Of a stretch of 64,000 bases of DNA, positions 46,931 through 59,800 are shown one piece after another. The notes below the pieces were generated by a model, which saw nothing but the letters and a program-made list of their open reading frames with translations, did no database searches and was not told the DNA's origin. Origin of the DNA: Leuctra nigra (taxonomy: Eukaryota; Arthropoda; Insecta; Plecoptera; Leuctridae); NCBI GenBank assembly GCA_934045905.1, contig OW203763.1, forward strand, positions 24,169,108 through 24,233,107. The letters are read 5' to 3'. How positions within the stretch are numbered: the stretch's first letter is position 1; every line of letters begins with the position of its first letter. The position numbers and the translations under genes are program-made.

Positions 46931-49198
46931 CCAAATTAGCAACAATCGCTCATAATTAGCTCTATTTTGCCCGTCTCCATGTGAGAACTGGCGTACAGAG
47001 CTATATAGCGTCAGAGTTTTCAGATACTGCCATCGGAAGGGTAACGGTGAGGTTTAACAAAAAGGCACAGGTGCAAAGATCGGACCATTGATTTCTGTTT
47101 AAAACGCGTGCATGTTTTCAACTTGCCACATGACATGACAGAGAAATGATTATTGATGCGAAATTTTCGTGCGTCGGTGTATTTTACTGTTAATTCTTGT
47201 TAAAAAGTGCTTTTTCATTTGTTTTTGTTCTACCTTTCATAATACCCCATGTGGTTTCACGCTCCCTCATTCTCCAAAATCCTCAAAACATCTTCTTTCT
47301 TTGATACTAACAATCTGAAACTATGAAACTATGACAAGAATGTCTGCAATTACTTTCTTTATGCCAGTGGAAATAGACATACTTTCTACGCATTTCGAAG
47401 ATATCAGACATTCTCAGGAAAACACAAAACGAAGCTTTTTGTTTTCAATATGCGGGTTATTACATGTCAAATCAACCAAAAATATAGGAATAAACCTGAC
47501 ACTTTGGGACATGTATACAATTTTGTGGAAATATTGTATACTATACAATGTGTTGACCTTGGAGTCAACCACTTCCAGCCCAAAAAGGAATATTTTGCAT
47601 TATTTTACCGCATCGAAGCTCGCTCCAACCCCTTTCCTACATTCTTTTTTGAATAATGGAGCAATTTTTATGATGTATTCAAATTTGTTACACATAATAT
47701 TGCAGGCAATGGCGATAAATATAAAAATAATCTTTCTTCGTAAATGACTCAAAAATCATTGATCTATCTCTTTTCTTTCGATATACTTGTCTGTGTTCTT
47801 GAACGGTGCAAACTAAACTCGGTGGCAGCTATGGGATTGGGCGCTACGAGTGTTTGAGCGCATCAACCCAATGGTAGGCGGCGCCACTAGAGCACGCTGG
47901 TAGAGAGTATACAAGCGCCCTGGCAATTCGGACCACTTTCATATTCATTGCTACAAATTTACAAAATACTGCCTCTAGTATATGGAATTCATATTTACTA
48001 TTGTTCAACATTTCAAATACACACTCTATTTACTCGACAGGCATGCAGTGCAGTCGATCACATATAATTATTGTTTGCTTCGTATGTAACTTAGAAAATG
48101 CTGTCTTCCAATGTTTATAAAATAATTAATTGCTTTTTTAGATAGATAAAGGTTTTTGAAATGTGTCGGGCATTCCCTTCTTGTACCAATCCCGGCATTT
48201 AACAAGGATAATTGTGAATTCCAGCAGCTAACTGCACTTGATTTGAACTGGAATGACAGACCAATCATCTGCTCCTTCAAAGCCGAGTATTTCAGTGACC
48301 ATCAGGAATTCAGAGTTGCGTCCACCACGGCTCAAATAAAACACAACTTCGCAATGTTTGATTACTTTGTTGTTACTCGGCTCGATGCATCGCTATGCAC
48401 CTCATCGACAATACTCACTTGATGAGCAGTACTAATTAACAACAATTCATATGAGCTCAGTATTGTACACTATTTTTAATGGTAATAACTAATAATTACA
48501 AATACACAAAACACAGTTTTCAACAACAATACCGCCGCATCGCCAAAAGGTTTATAGTCTGGGGCCGGGTACATAATGACACAGATGTGTCATAATAAAC
48601 TTAAATTTATAAAGTAGTAGGTACAAGAGTAAGTTTGATCAATAAAGTATAAACCCAATGTCAGTATAACCAAATATACTGCTACCAAACTATACATGAA
48701 CAAATATAGAATTGGATATAAGAAACACAAATTTAAACAGTCAAGAAACAAAGTACGATCATCTTGCAGCCGAAACATTTAAAAGTGTTAAATGTCAAAA
48801 TCATTTAGAATCCTTATTTAAATTCCCTTTTTAATATTATCATTAAATTCGGGCGGTATCGTATTAAATACTCTACATTAGGCAGATCATTTTAATATAA
48901 CAAATTCAAATTGTTTAAAATTCGTCTGATGAATAGTAGGTGCAATTCATTGTAATATATAAATCCAATAAAAAATATATCATCTTAAAGTTCCATTGAA
49001 ACGGTTACTTCGACCGTTCAACAATATCGCCCGCAATGTTTAAAATAATTAATATCCCCTATAGCATTCTTGCGAAAGGGAAGGGAAGGAAAGTTCCGAC
49101 TAGTACCAGCCGGTACGGCGGTATACTTTTGACGGCGTATGTACATTTTAGCTTTTATAGTTGGTCGCGCTGTCTTTTATAGCCTATTTACAACCCCA
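46931..49198. other. AT-rich non-coding stretch
   Basis: The 138-residue plus-strand ORF at 47331-47747 has no recognisable domain or codon bias and looks like chance. Nothing else is seen. Confidence 0.5.
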
Positions 49199-49223
49199 GT
49201 GTATTGTGGGCCCCACAATACAC
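49199..49223. repeat. 25-bp perfect palindrome
   Basis: GTGTATTGTGGG, a central C and then the exact complement. Function unknown. Confidence 0.8.
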
Positions 49224-52200
49224 CGCAGTGCACAGCACAGGGGCATTAGAATGGAATCAACTGTATTAGCAGTTTACGAGTTTTCCTTACAATTAGAAAG
49301 ATATTGTAGTGTATATACGACAATGATGAGGCATATCACTTGAAATCGGCTACGAATAAAGTGGGTGCTCCTCTGGGCCAAAGAGCCTCCTACGTTCTAA
49401 TATCGAAAGCATCGCATTTGTTCAAAATGGAATTCTGCGGTGGAGTCAGTGCCGGGGAAATATAAAAGATAACATTAAACTGAATGTGTTTTCTATACAT
49501 ATATAAAGCTTATAAAAACTTCATTATACGCAACCAGTGAAGAATAAATCACATTTTAAAATCTAATGTGCTTGCTCTTTTAGTTTTTTTTCAGGAAAAT
49601 AAATTTTAGCTCCAGGTAATTAGTAGTAGAATATAAAATAAATGTTTTTGTCGATTCTGAAAAAAATCTTAGGTAGAGTTTTCTGAAGTATTTATAATTA
49701 CTAAAATGAATAGTTAAAAAGTAATCACTACCACAAAACATAATCTTAAAATCATAAATATAATATTATTATAAATAATTTGAAAGTCCCGTAAAAGCCT
49801 GAACCTAAGTCTGTCTAGAACATTCCCATAGATGAATTTCTTAAACTTCGCAAACAAAAACGACGCCATGAATTAACTGAGAGGTGATCTGTATACACAC
49901 AGCATCATGCAGCAGGTCCTCAATCATGCCTCATCTTCTGTTCCATCTGAATGGTATTGATAGCCCACTGAATGCATTTCGCGCGGAGTGCACACGTGAA
50001 AAGAAAAACAAACTCGCTCATCTCTCCATACAATACCCCCAGCTCCTTTTCATAATGAAAAGAAATTCGAGGAACATATCCGAGAAAGACGAGCAAAGAT
50101 GCGGGCAAAACTCCCCGCACAGCTTCCCTACCAACTGACGATGTGCATGGCATAATAATGGACCCGTATAAGGTAAGCATCTACTAGGCAATTAATAACA
50201 ACGTGCGAACGCATTTGCGATGTTGATTAAAATACACTGAAAAGATAAAGCAGACGGCAGAGATAAAAAATAAAAATAATTGAATATGCAGCATTGGTGT
50301 AACGTTTATATAATATTCCATATATTATGCACAACTCAGGAATTATTTGATGCAAAGGATTTGATTATCTCAAAAGTCCATCTAGATAAAAATATAATCC
50401 AGGTTTTATACTGCAGTTACGTGAGCTGTTAAATAATTATACTAATACGCAGCTGTTTTATTTAAAAGGTCCCAATGTCGACGGCAGGCAGGTTTTTTTT
50501 GATGCACTGTTACCCACAAAAGAGTGCTGGTTGTTAGATTTAAATAATATATCATTATGCCAACAAGGACCCTCGAAAAATACACGCCGAATTAATTATG
50601 GCGTTCCGTACCTTGGGGGTTGGCTCACTACCCCGACCAGTGCGAAATTCTGTCACGCAAAATGGTTGCTCTGCTTCTGATAAAAGTTGGCTTTAGAGAA
50701 TAGGTGGGTTGAACCAGATTTTCCAAAAGAGTGTAAAAAATTTAGAACTTAAACAAAACAAAATTGTGTTGATATAACTCCCGAAAATTCATAGTGTATA
50801 ATTTGAGCAAATTTGAAGTGGAATGTAAACTTTCGTATACGAAGAACATGATCAAACATGACGACAAAAGTTGATCCCTTCGGTACCGATTTTGATTGAC
50901 GTCAAATTTCATATTTTTTATTTAAAATAAAGTAAACCTACTAAAGAATGAAAAGCGGCCATTTCTATGATCAACCTTTACTTTGTTGCTCACATATTTT
51001 ATCTATAATAATATTGCGATTCAATGGATTTCCCCTTTACTTCCTTATGAGCAAGAAACAGCACATTGTATAGCTCGCTTACATTGAAAATAGCCCAACT
51101 TGTCAGAAGGCGACTAGTGAATCGCGCTGTATAATAATAACTATAATGATTGATATTTGACTCGATCAAAGCAAAGGATACGAGAAAAAAAGGGTAACCC
51201 CGTTCGCAACACGTCAAATCAAGTCGAGTGGAGTACATAAATAATATACTAGTTTCCCATCCACAAGAAACTTGGCTAAGTTCTGACAGAAAGGGTATAT
51301 TATAAACCGAGGAAGCAATGATTTCCTACGCGGCCTCGTTGCATGGTCATCAGTCAAGTTACACTTCTCCCGCTGGCATGAATGTAATTAGGGGGTGAGT
51401 GGGTGGGCAGGGGAGGTGGGGGAGTAAAGGGTGAGGGGGTTATATTTTGCTGAAGGCTGTTGGTTGCATGGTGAGATCTTATCATAGGCAGTGATTTCGC
51501 GTGTCTCGACCAAATAGAAAACTTTCGAGATAAGGTATTCTGACACGATTTCGGGATCTCCGCCGCCATCAGCTAAGAAACTGAATACATTTCTACGTCC
51601 CCCCCACCTCCCTGCGGGAAACAATACGAAGACTAAGATCTATATTTTTGTTATCTGTGTAACATATGGCCCGTGTCACCTTCTTGGATGATATTATGTA
51701 TCTTGCAACGGTTCCATACCATCGAGTATTGATATTATTTCGTCACGACGGTTCTTGGCAGAAAAAAAAATCCTTTTTTCAAGAATTTATTACGTGAAAC
51801 AGGGAAATATGGTGTTGACCGATAGAACTAACCTCCCTCATCTGTGGAACAAATCGAAATTTGTCACGGGTTTCTTAATTAGAAATATAATGAGCTCGAC
51901 GAATTCGCGTCCATGGTTTTTGATTACTTTTACTTTTGCCAAGAAGCATCATAAACATTTATTAAATTTTGAGTAAAAGTTTCCATTTAATTTTAAAAAT
52001 CTAATACTATTTTCTGGTTTTATTTGGGTTGTGAGAGTCAAGTATGTTTAATTTAATACAATATTCACGCGCGTTTTAAAAAAGTTTATGCAGTCAATTA
52101 TAGTAGTTGAATCATTCAAATGGATGATACAGTCGAGTTATTCGACCTATAATATTTATTTGGAGGTAGTAAAATCGTCAGACATCACTGCTCGGAAGAA

Positions 52201-53760
52201 GATAAGATAATTTTGAGTTCATAAAACGACAATATTTAATCGGAGATCGTAAACCCAGCGGTTCTTTTGGATTCAATCTATATTAAAATCTCATCACCTA
52301 ATTCCATTTACATGGTGTCATATTCCGATAACATTCCATCTCAATCGATAAAGAAGAGGCATTTCGGTGGGGGGAAAAAAAAGTGTGACCTCCTTTAAGT
52401 GAGGTGATTTTCACACGGAAGTAGTCTTGGCAGAAGAGGATATTATATATCCTGGATGTAAGTCGAGAGATCGAGCCAAAACGGGGCAACAACATCGAAA
52501 CAATTTTTCACCCGAGCAACACTCAACCGACGATCATGATACACAAGGTACTCAGTCTCCGTCCCTCATCCCCGCCCACCGACCCCCTTGATTGAGAGGG
52601 GCTTATTGATATACACACATTTCATTTGCATGATTCCGAATATACGTTGGCTTGGAGTAGGTTTAATTGAAGATTGGAATTAGATATGTAGTAATTACGA
52701 GTATAACCACAAACGGAAGCATGCGGCATGCATTTTCAATAACATCTGGATTCGACATGGTTCAACCACTCTCGCATCATGCAATCGCGATTTGCAGATG
52801 TGAAATTCCGGCTCGAGGGTGCAGGAGAAATTGTGATTTCTCGATATACCGGCATCATCTTAGAAACTATTTCTAAAAAGAGGGCATGCAATGCAATGTC
52901 GTGTTGGGATTTTACACGCTTGTCTACAATACCAATTCAATAGGGACGGCAAATCGTGCAGCTCATTGTTAGAAGTGAAATACGCTTTGGCGTGAAACAA
53001 ACATATCTCGTGGATAAATTAATCTGGAAAAACATCACACACCAGGAAATTAATGTTCTTGTCAAAACGATTAATTTTGCTGAAATGTGAATCTAATAAT
53101 TTTGTTCGCTGTCAGTATTTTATTTCTTGGCGTTTTGATGACTGACGGGCGGATTGTGCTAAAGCTAAAATATTAATATTTAATACCAGCGTTTATAGCG
53201 ACATTCATTCAGTCAACCGCCAGTTCCCAAAGACTAAAGAGCGATGATGAGTGAAGACTGAAAGGAGATTCATTAGGTGCGTTGTTCATGAAGCGACCGG
53301 AAGTGAAATTACTACCAGAATAGCTAGTAGATGAGGTGCCGTAAAAACAATGGGTAAGCTACTTTTTATGCGACTAATTATACTTGAAACAATACTCACA
53401 ATGCATATTTAATTTGTGGTTAACTTACCACAATTAAAAAAGTTAGCAGAATTCCGAAGGTTTATTAGAACCAATTTGATTGCAATTGCACGTTATTAGC
53501 TATTAAATGCACGTAGAAAATGTAGTAGCCAGGAATGCAATGGATATGACAGTTTCCACTCGAAAGAAGCTTGAAATAAAATCCAGGAGCGAAGTTCGAT
53601 ACTGGCGTTCGTGATACTGCAACTATTTGCCGTGCGTATCAGGAAGACAATGAGCCTTCAATAACCAATAGAGAATGAAAACGCTACTCAAACTCTCTAT
53701 GAGAGGTCTAGGAAAGTGGGGGGGTTGTCGGAGGGAGGCATTCGAAATTGACTTTGCACC
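49224..53760. other. AT-rich non-coding stretch
   Basis: A small stem-loop near 52380-52420 is the only structure noted. I see no gene. Confidence 0.5.
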
Positions 53761-53769
53761 CATAGAATT

Positions 53770-54777
53770 CCCCCCCCCCCCTTCCCCCCGCAACGCGGTG
53801 TTTCGGGAAGAGTAGCGAATCAGGTGAGAAAAGGAAGGGTGATAAAAAGAGAAACGACACGGGGAGAAAGTGTTTTTAAGACAGAGCACGAGACTGCGGA
53901 ATTGACGGGAGTGAGTGAAGGCTAAGCTCGGTGTGTTCGAGGGGGGGGGGGGGGGGGGTAAGGTGAAGAGAGGGTGGAGAGTGATTGTTACCTACAGCTA
54001 AAGCTACACCATTGGATTTGAAAGCTCCTAACACGTCATGTCACGGCAGAATCACGCCTAGCCGGCAAACCAATCCTTATCTCTCCCACTCCACTACCCG
54101 CCATGCAGCCGATAATGGCGGGCCGTCATAATTAGTTGCCGCGGGGCTCGGATGGCGGCTGCTTGCACTTGTGTTGGTACGTGGACGTCGCCGACGTCGA
54201 GACGCCGATGGACGCCTGCGATCCGCTGCAGCACGGCGACTTCTACAGGCGGCTGCCTCAACAAGGTATACATATCAGTGTCACCACTTGACCTCGCTAG
54301 CGGAGTAATTATGTCGTTGGCAAGTGCACTTGTGCAGGTGTAACGCGAGCAGAGGCGCGGCAAGGGGGCGCGGGGCAGCGCGGGGGATGTTCACGTTGTC
54401 AGAGAATACCATCGAATCAAAATAAAACATTTTTTAAACAAGATTATTCGTAATTTATGGTATTATTGTGTATTCTTGACTGAAAGCGAAATCTGGATAA
54501 TAGAATACTTTGCCTATTGGATTCCGTGCGGTGGGATTAGTGGTTGGGGTTGGGGAGGCTGGATCTTGTCGACGCAAGCATCGAGATATTCAACATACTT
54601 GATCTTCCTCAGCCGTAATTCGATTTAAAGTTTATGATAAATGCAAATGAGATACTGTATAGGTGTAGGTGGCTCTTTTTGCTCTTGCCTTTAGTCAAGT
54701 TTTTGACAGTTAAGCACGGGCCTAAAAGACTAGTTGGTTTGTGAAAGCGCGGGTGCCGGTGGGCGTCGCGAGGGGAT

Positions 54778-54808
<31 letters not shown>

Positions 54809-55799
54809 GAGGAGTTGGGGGAGAGGAGGCACAGAAAGTTTAATGCGATTTGCATTCGTAGAAGACGAAAAAGAAAGAAAGTGGGAAGTCAACTCTGGGA
54901 GTGCAGCGTTCTTTGCGGTGAGCGTCTGAGAGTTGTAAAAAGACCATCGTTGTCGACGTCGTCGACGTGGTGACGGCACTTTCATGGTGGAGCTCGAGCG
55001 TCGATGTGCTCGCCACTCTCGGCAGATGCACAACTCCTGATTTACAATGAGCTCATTAAAACCTCGGCTAATTGAGACCAAGAGGGAAGAGCGAGGAAAA
55101 GGAGAATAGTACGCACATAAAAAGTTTCGCGTTAAAATTGAAGAGATTTTCAAATTCGTTTCCCGACTCGAAACTCGATACAACTTTGGAATTAAACGAT
55201 GAGACAATTCGCCCCCCCCCCCCATTCTTCTTCCACTCCGTGCCAACTCCTATACTTATCAAACTCAACTACTAAGTACTGCGAGGAGGAAAAAGGAAGA
55301 TATCTTTTTACTATGAAAGTTTAACTCTTTCCAGTTGAATTCATAAAACAATGTCATCTGGTCGCAACTGTGATGTTCTGCACACTTTAAGGTGTCACCC
55401 GCGCGGCAGAGTTTTACGCCCCGTGAGCTGATAGTTCCTGGACAGACACACAGACACACGAAAGCAACGGCCTGACAAGTCACACTTGGAACTTTGTGAT
55501 AGATAACAAGTAACATGGCATTGTTTTACATAAGTTATCTTTAAATATGAAGCGTAAAAACGTGAATTGACAATGTGCAATTTCAAAGTCACACAGCTAA
55601 ATATCTGGTTTTCTCTCTGAAAGGCAAGAGCCTTCACGTCGTGCCTCGATATCGTCGGATCACACGTAAACCTCAGTATTTAAATGCTCTGGTGGCATCG
55701 ACCAGTGTTATACGAAGATCCGGTGTCACGCAGGTCCGGGCCCCTCCGAGAGAGTTGAATATGATCTAACTGGTGTCGGGGGGGGGGGGGGGGGGGGGG
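53770..55799. repeat. Cluster of long G/C homopolymers
   Basis: Runs of C at 53770-53781 and 55212-55223, and of G at 53941-53958 (18), 54778-54807 (30) and 55778-55799 (22). A further C run of 11 lies at 57571-57581. ORFs over them are Gly- or Pro-rich artefacts. Confidence 0.9.
54136..54265 (+). CDS. Probable internal coding exon of an unidentified gene
   Basis: An open frame after a TAG at 54133-54135 runs 43 codons to a good donor, CAAG|GTATAC (GT at 54266-54267). Nearly every codon from 54178 on ends in G or C. The peptide reads CLHLCWYVDVADVETP, then MDACDPLQHGDFYRRLPQQ, which looks like real protein with several cysteines. The proposed acceptor, ATTAG at 54131-54135, has a poor pyrimidine tract, so the left end is uncertain. 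I do not recognise the family and found no partner exon. The other frames give Arg/Thr/Ser-rich nonsense. Confidence 0.45.
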
Positions 55800-57400
55800 C
55801 TTCAAAGGCCTGCCACTTGACTCGTCAGTGCCGGTCACTGGCCGGGGACGAGACTCGCAAAGAAGTAATCTGCCCGTAGACTCTCAATCTCCCTTCTTGT
55901 GCGTGGAGGCAGAGGCAAACATAAAACCGATACTCCTTCCTTTGCTTCAACCTCCAAGTAAAATGAAGACACACAAAGTTGACAATAAATCTCACTATTA
56001 TTTCAACTTGTCTTCTTCAGGAATAATTGCTTCGATGCGGATCTAAGATATTGTCTTTGCCAAGAGATTCTCTAATCATCTACAGTAGTATCGGTTCAAA
56101 GGGTTTTCCTTCCTTGTTTTGTGCTACTGCTATATAAACTAAATTCAGCAAAAAATCCACGACGTATAAAAAGTTTTTAAAAGAAATCGTAGACAGTTTG
56201 GACTTCACTTCTTTCTATCTTTTCATACGGTCGAGTTCTTTGCTGATGAAGGGATAGATATGTGTGGAAGAGATACTGTGTAAAAATCTTTCAAACCTTT
56301 CATATATCAGTATTTTGCACGAATGACGCCGCATTTATACACCACTGTCTACATCAACTACCCAACAGAATTTTGTTTGAAAAGAAGTTATTCAACTCAT
56401 AGCATGACGTCTTCGTACAATAATCCTACAGTATTCACACCCGTGGCAGAAGGGGTTTTACATATTTTCTAGCATCACCATAACCCACCTCCTCATGTCT
56501 CATATTCACAAGTGTACCGTTAGCGTTGAGTTCCGTTATGCCCGAAACTAAAACTAAACTAGGTTTAGATTATAGCGTCATGGACGAGCCACTCTTAACT
56601 ACACATCCGTAGCCAAGTTGTCGCAAAAGCGGCGGACATCAAAACTTGATCAACTTATGCGCACAATGCTGGTGCTTTTGTTGAATTGGTAGAGCTACAT
56701 ATATCTGCACCATGTTCGCTTGTCTTCGCAAGCTGTTCGCGTACTCACAGCCATAGAGACATAGACTCTAAACGTACGAACTGCTGTTTTTGTTGGGCGC
56801 CATTCAGTGGAAATAGCTCATTAGAAGATGGCGGCGGCAGGCGAGTCTATGACTAGAAAGCCAGTAGAGTTACTAGACTATTCTTCATAAAAAAAAATAG
56901 CACCATAGATGTACACGGACTGTAATTCAAACTCCCTCCGCTTACACTCAAGTATATAAAAACAAACTATTTGTTCTATTATATTGCCAGACATGTCAAG
57001 AGTTTTGATATTTCCAGTGTGAGATATCTTTATTTTCTATTGCAGAAATATCATAACAAAGAATCATAAGGTGGAGCTCGAAGAGAATTGAAGGGGTTCG
57101 CAAAAGTACAGAAAGTAGTTAAATAAAGGAATTTACGAGTAAATGCTGTTTCTTTGCACTCGTGTGTTTATTATCAAATTTCATGAGTTTGTTCTTTGTT
57201 TACGTAACACCATTAAAATACGGAAGCTAATTACCATAAATTACAAAAATCTCGATTCTAACTGGGAGCCGTTTTTTAAACAACACCCTCGCTACGCATC
57301 CAATTTACGAGGTGGGCATTAGATTGCTACCCCGTTCATAGCTTCTCGTCTGCGAGAGAGTTCACTCTCTAAATACGCTGATTTCCCGTGATCTCTTCCT
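55800..57400. other. AT-rich non-coding stretch
   Basis: No gene or clear repeat is seen. Confidence 0.5.
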
Positions 57401-57720
57401 CTCCCCCCAGTTCGGCCCATCAGCTGGCCCAATGCGCCCGTATATAGTGGCCGGTAATGGTCGCAAAGCACCAGCACTTGTTCTCCAGGGGCCCATTCGA
57501 TGTTCACTCTCTCGTTCCCGTCTTCTCACGTCGACTGCCAGGGCGCAAAAACAATCCCCTCCTCCTCCTGCCCCCCCCCCCATCCGCCACCCTCACGACT
57601 TTGCCGAGATGCGAATTTGCAGAGGTAAACCCCTGGATTAGAGATATCTTGAGGATGTGGTGGCGCTGCAGCTTTCGACGTTCCCAATGCAAAGTGGCGG
57701 CTGCACACAGTCACAAGAAC
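57400..57720. promoter_or_regulatory. GC-richer block, possible 5' exon
   Basis: This is a local GC-rich stretch with a C11 run and a donor-like GCAGAG|GTAAAC at about 57617-57628 on the plus strand. ORFs on both strands have no domain. Confidence 0.25.
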
Positions 57721-59060
57721 TTATTTATGTGTGTTTGCCACTTTCGCTGGCTTTAAGGTCTTGTTTGTTAGGTAAATAATAGAAATGCGACCATAGATCT
57801 TCTGTAAAAAAATAAAACATTAAGATATATCTAGAAAGGGATGTTATCGCAAAATATTATCAACCGTAATGAGACAAGATCGAGAAAACGTATTAGTGAC
57901 TTCTTGGGTGGTGGGTATAATCCGTAAATCTTAAGAAACTCCTTAAGATTGACCATAAAGAGATGCTTAAGTCGAGAAAAAAAACTTCTCGAAGGACCAC
58001 GAGTTCGTAGTTAAGTCTCAGGAAACTAAGCCCCCGGCAAAATCCGAGTCGAGAAATATTATCAAGGGATGGCGCGGGTAGGAAACCACATCCATCCATT
58101 AACTGCTTCCCCCCTTTATTCCTATCTGTAGGGTGTTTCGGTCTCATGCTGAAACCAACGCAATTGCCAGAAGACCAAAACTTTTCATTGATAACGCCAT
58201 GCAAAACGCAGTTACACACTTTTTTCATGGTGATTAGGAATAATATTTTCCCGAGATAAAAAAAATAATTGAAACGCTGTGATTAATTGAGAATGATCCG
58301 AGTAAAAAAAAACTCTGCGACCATGGCGCTGTTACGCCAACTAAATGACAACATAAATATTGTTTGTGATGCAATTTCGAATTGGCGACTATACGTTCTA
58401 CGTTGATACCATCCAATAATGAAAATAACGATGCTTTAAAGAGTAATAAAATGTGCCACAAGAGATTGTTCACTAACGACGCTAAATGGCAGCGATATTT
58501 GTTTATAGTCTTTACTTATCTTCAACTGGTTAAAACGAATCACGCACGTGGCGTGGCTGCCATGCCGTGACAATGCCGCATAGCGAATGTGGCGGCACAC
58601 TTGCAAGGGAAGTCGGAGCCCGAATCACGGCACCTCCATCTGCGCCGGACAGAAGCATCACCACGGCAGAGTTCGCCAGGGAGAAGGAGAACATAAAGCT
58701 GTTATGTAATGCGTTGTGAATAAGTAGAACTCTTGACAGTTTTACCACATTGGGTTCGAGGAGCAAGGATTATAGCTTTTTTACGATATTTTCATCTTCT
58801 TTGGATGATTGTGTCCGATAAATTGCTCATCACTTTTTAACCAATGAAAGGTTATCGCATGAAAACGCTCTCGAAGAATTAGTAAAAACATGATGAAAAA
58901 TGTCAAACACCTCAGCTGCACAAAACAGATAGTGTCTTTAAAGATAAATGGAAAACTCGCTTCGCTTCGCTCACTTAATTCCACGTTCTACTCGCTAAGA
59001 TAAGTCCAGTTTAAGAGGATAAAGGGGGAATAAAAGAACCAAACGACTATTTCTGGCCAA
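57721..59060. other. AT-rich non-coding stretch
   Basis: No gene or clear repeat is seen. Confidence 0.5.
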
Positions 59061-59800
59061 TGTGCTAAGAGCTACCTCATTCAGGTTCCAGCAATATCGA
59101 CCGAGAGCGATTGCATTGCAGATTCACAAGCAACAATCCGTCGGCGAAAAACAAGCTTCTTCGTCTCGAACGGAAAAACAAAAACACCGGCCATATGTGA
59201 TGTTCATCCTCTCTCGCAGTCGTCGTGCAGCGCCTCCACCCAGCACCGCGCAGCACCGCACAGCACCACGATCCGATTCCGTTCGATCACTCAATCTGAA
59301 TAATTCAGCAAGTAGCACTACACTGCATGAAACTGCACACTGCCGACTGCGAACAAGCAGCGAGGGCGGGGGAGGAAATGAACATTTCTCGGAATCAATG
59401 TGCAATAGAACGACTCCTATATCTACATCGAAAAAAAAACTTTTTTCTTCCATTTTTCTTTCTTCCATTTTTTTTTTTTTTTTAAGAAAATAATAAAATT
59501 CAGCAGCTGCTTCGCTAGTCAAAGTAAATGGGCAAGGCGGGTCGGTAGTGATTGTGTATGCTCCTCACGCGTCGCAATCGCGGAGCGCGCGCCTGGCCGG
59601 AATACCGAACGGCGTCGAGCGAACTCGATCCTCCCCGGCAAGAGCCCAGGACGACGCCGTCAGCCGTGGACCGCACAGATCCATCTCCTGCTCCTCCCCG
59701 GCGGCCCAGGACTAGCGTCAAGCCACCGCGCGGCTGTACACGGGCAACGCGATGGCCGCCCATTAGCGTTTAGCGTGCACGACGCGGACGTCGGACTGCC
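59060..59800. promoter_or_regulatory. CpG-rich block, candidate promoter
   Basis: CpG is densest at 59560-59770, flanked on the left by a T16 run. ORFs on both strands are Arg/Pro-rich and compositional. It may be a distal promoter of the ELAV-like gene (minus) or of an unseen plus-strand gene. Confidence 0.3.

Noticed and set aside
47331..47747. 138-residue plus-strand ORF
   Set aside because: It is AT-rich with no recognisable motif or exon borders; likely chance.
54722..55246. 174-residue minus-strand ORF
   Set aside because: It ends in a poly-Pro run that is just the 30-base G tract read in reverse; no domain is visible.
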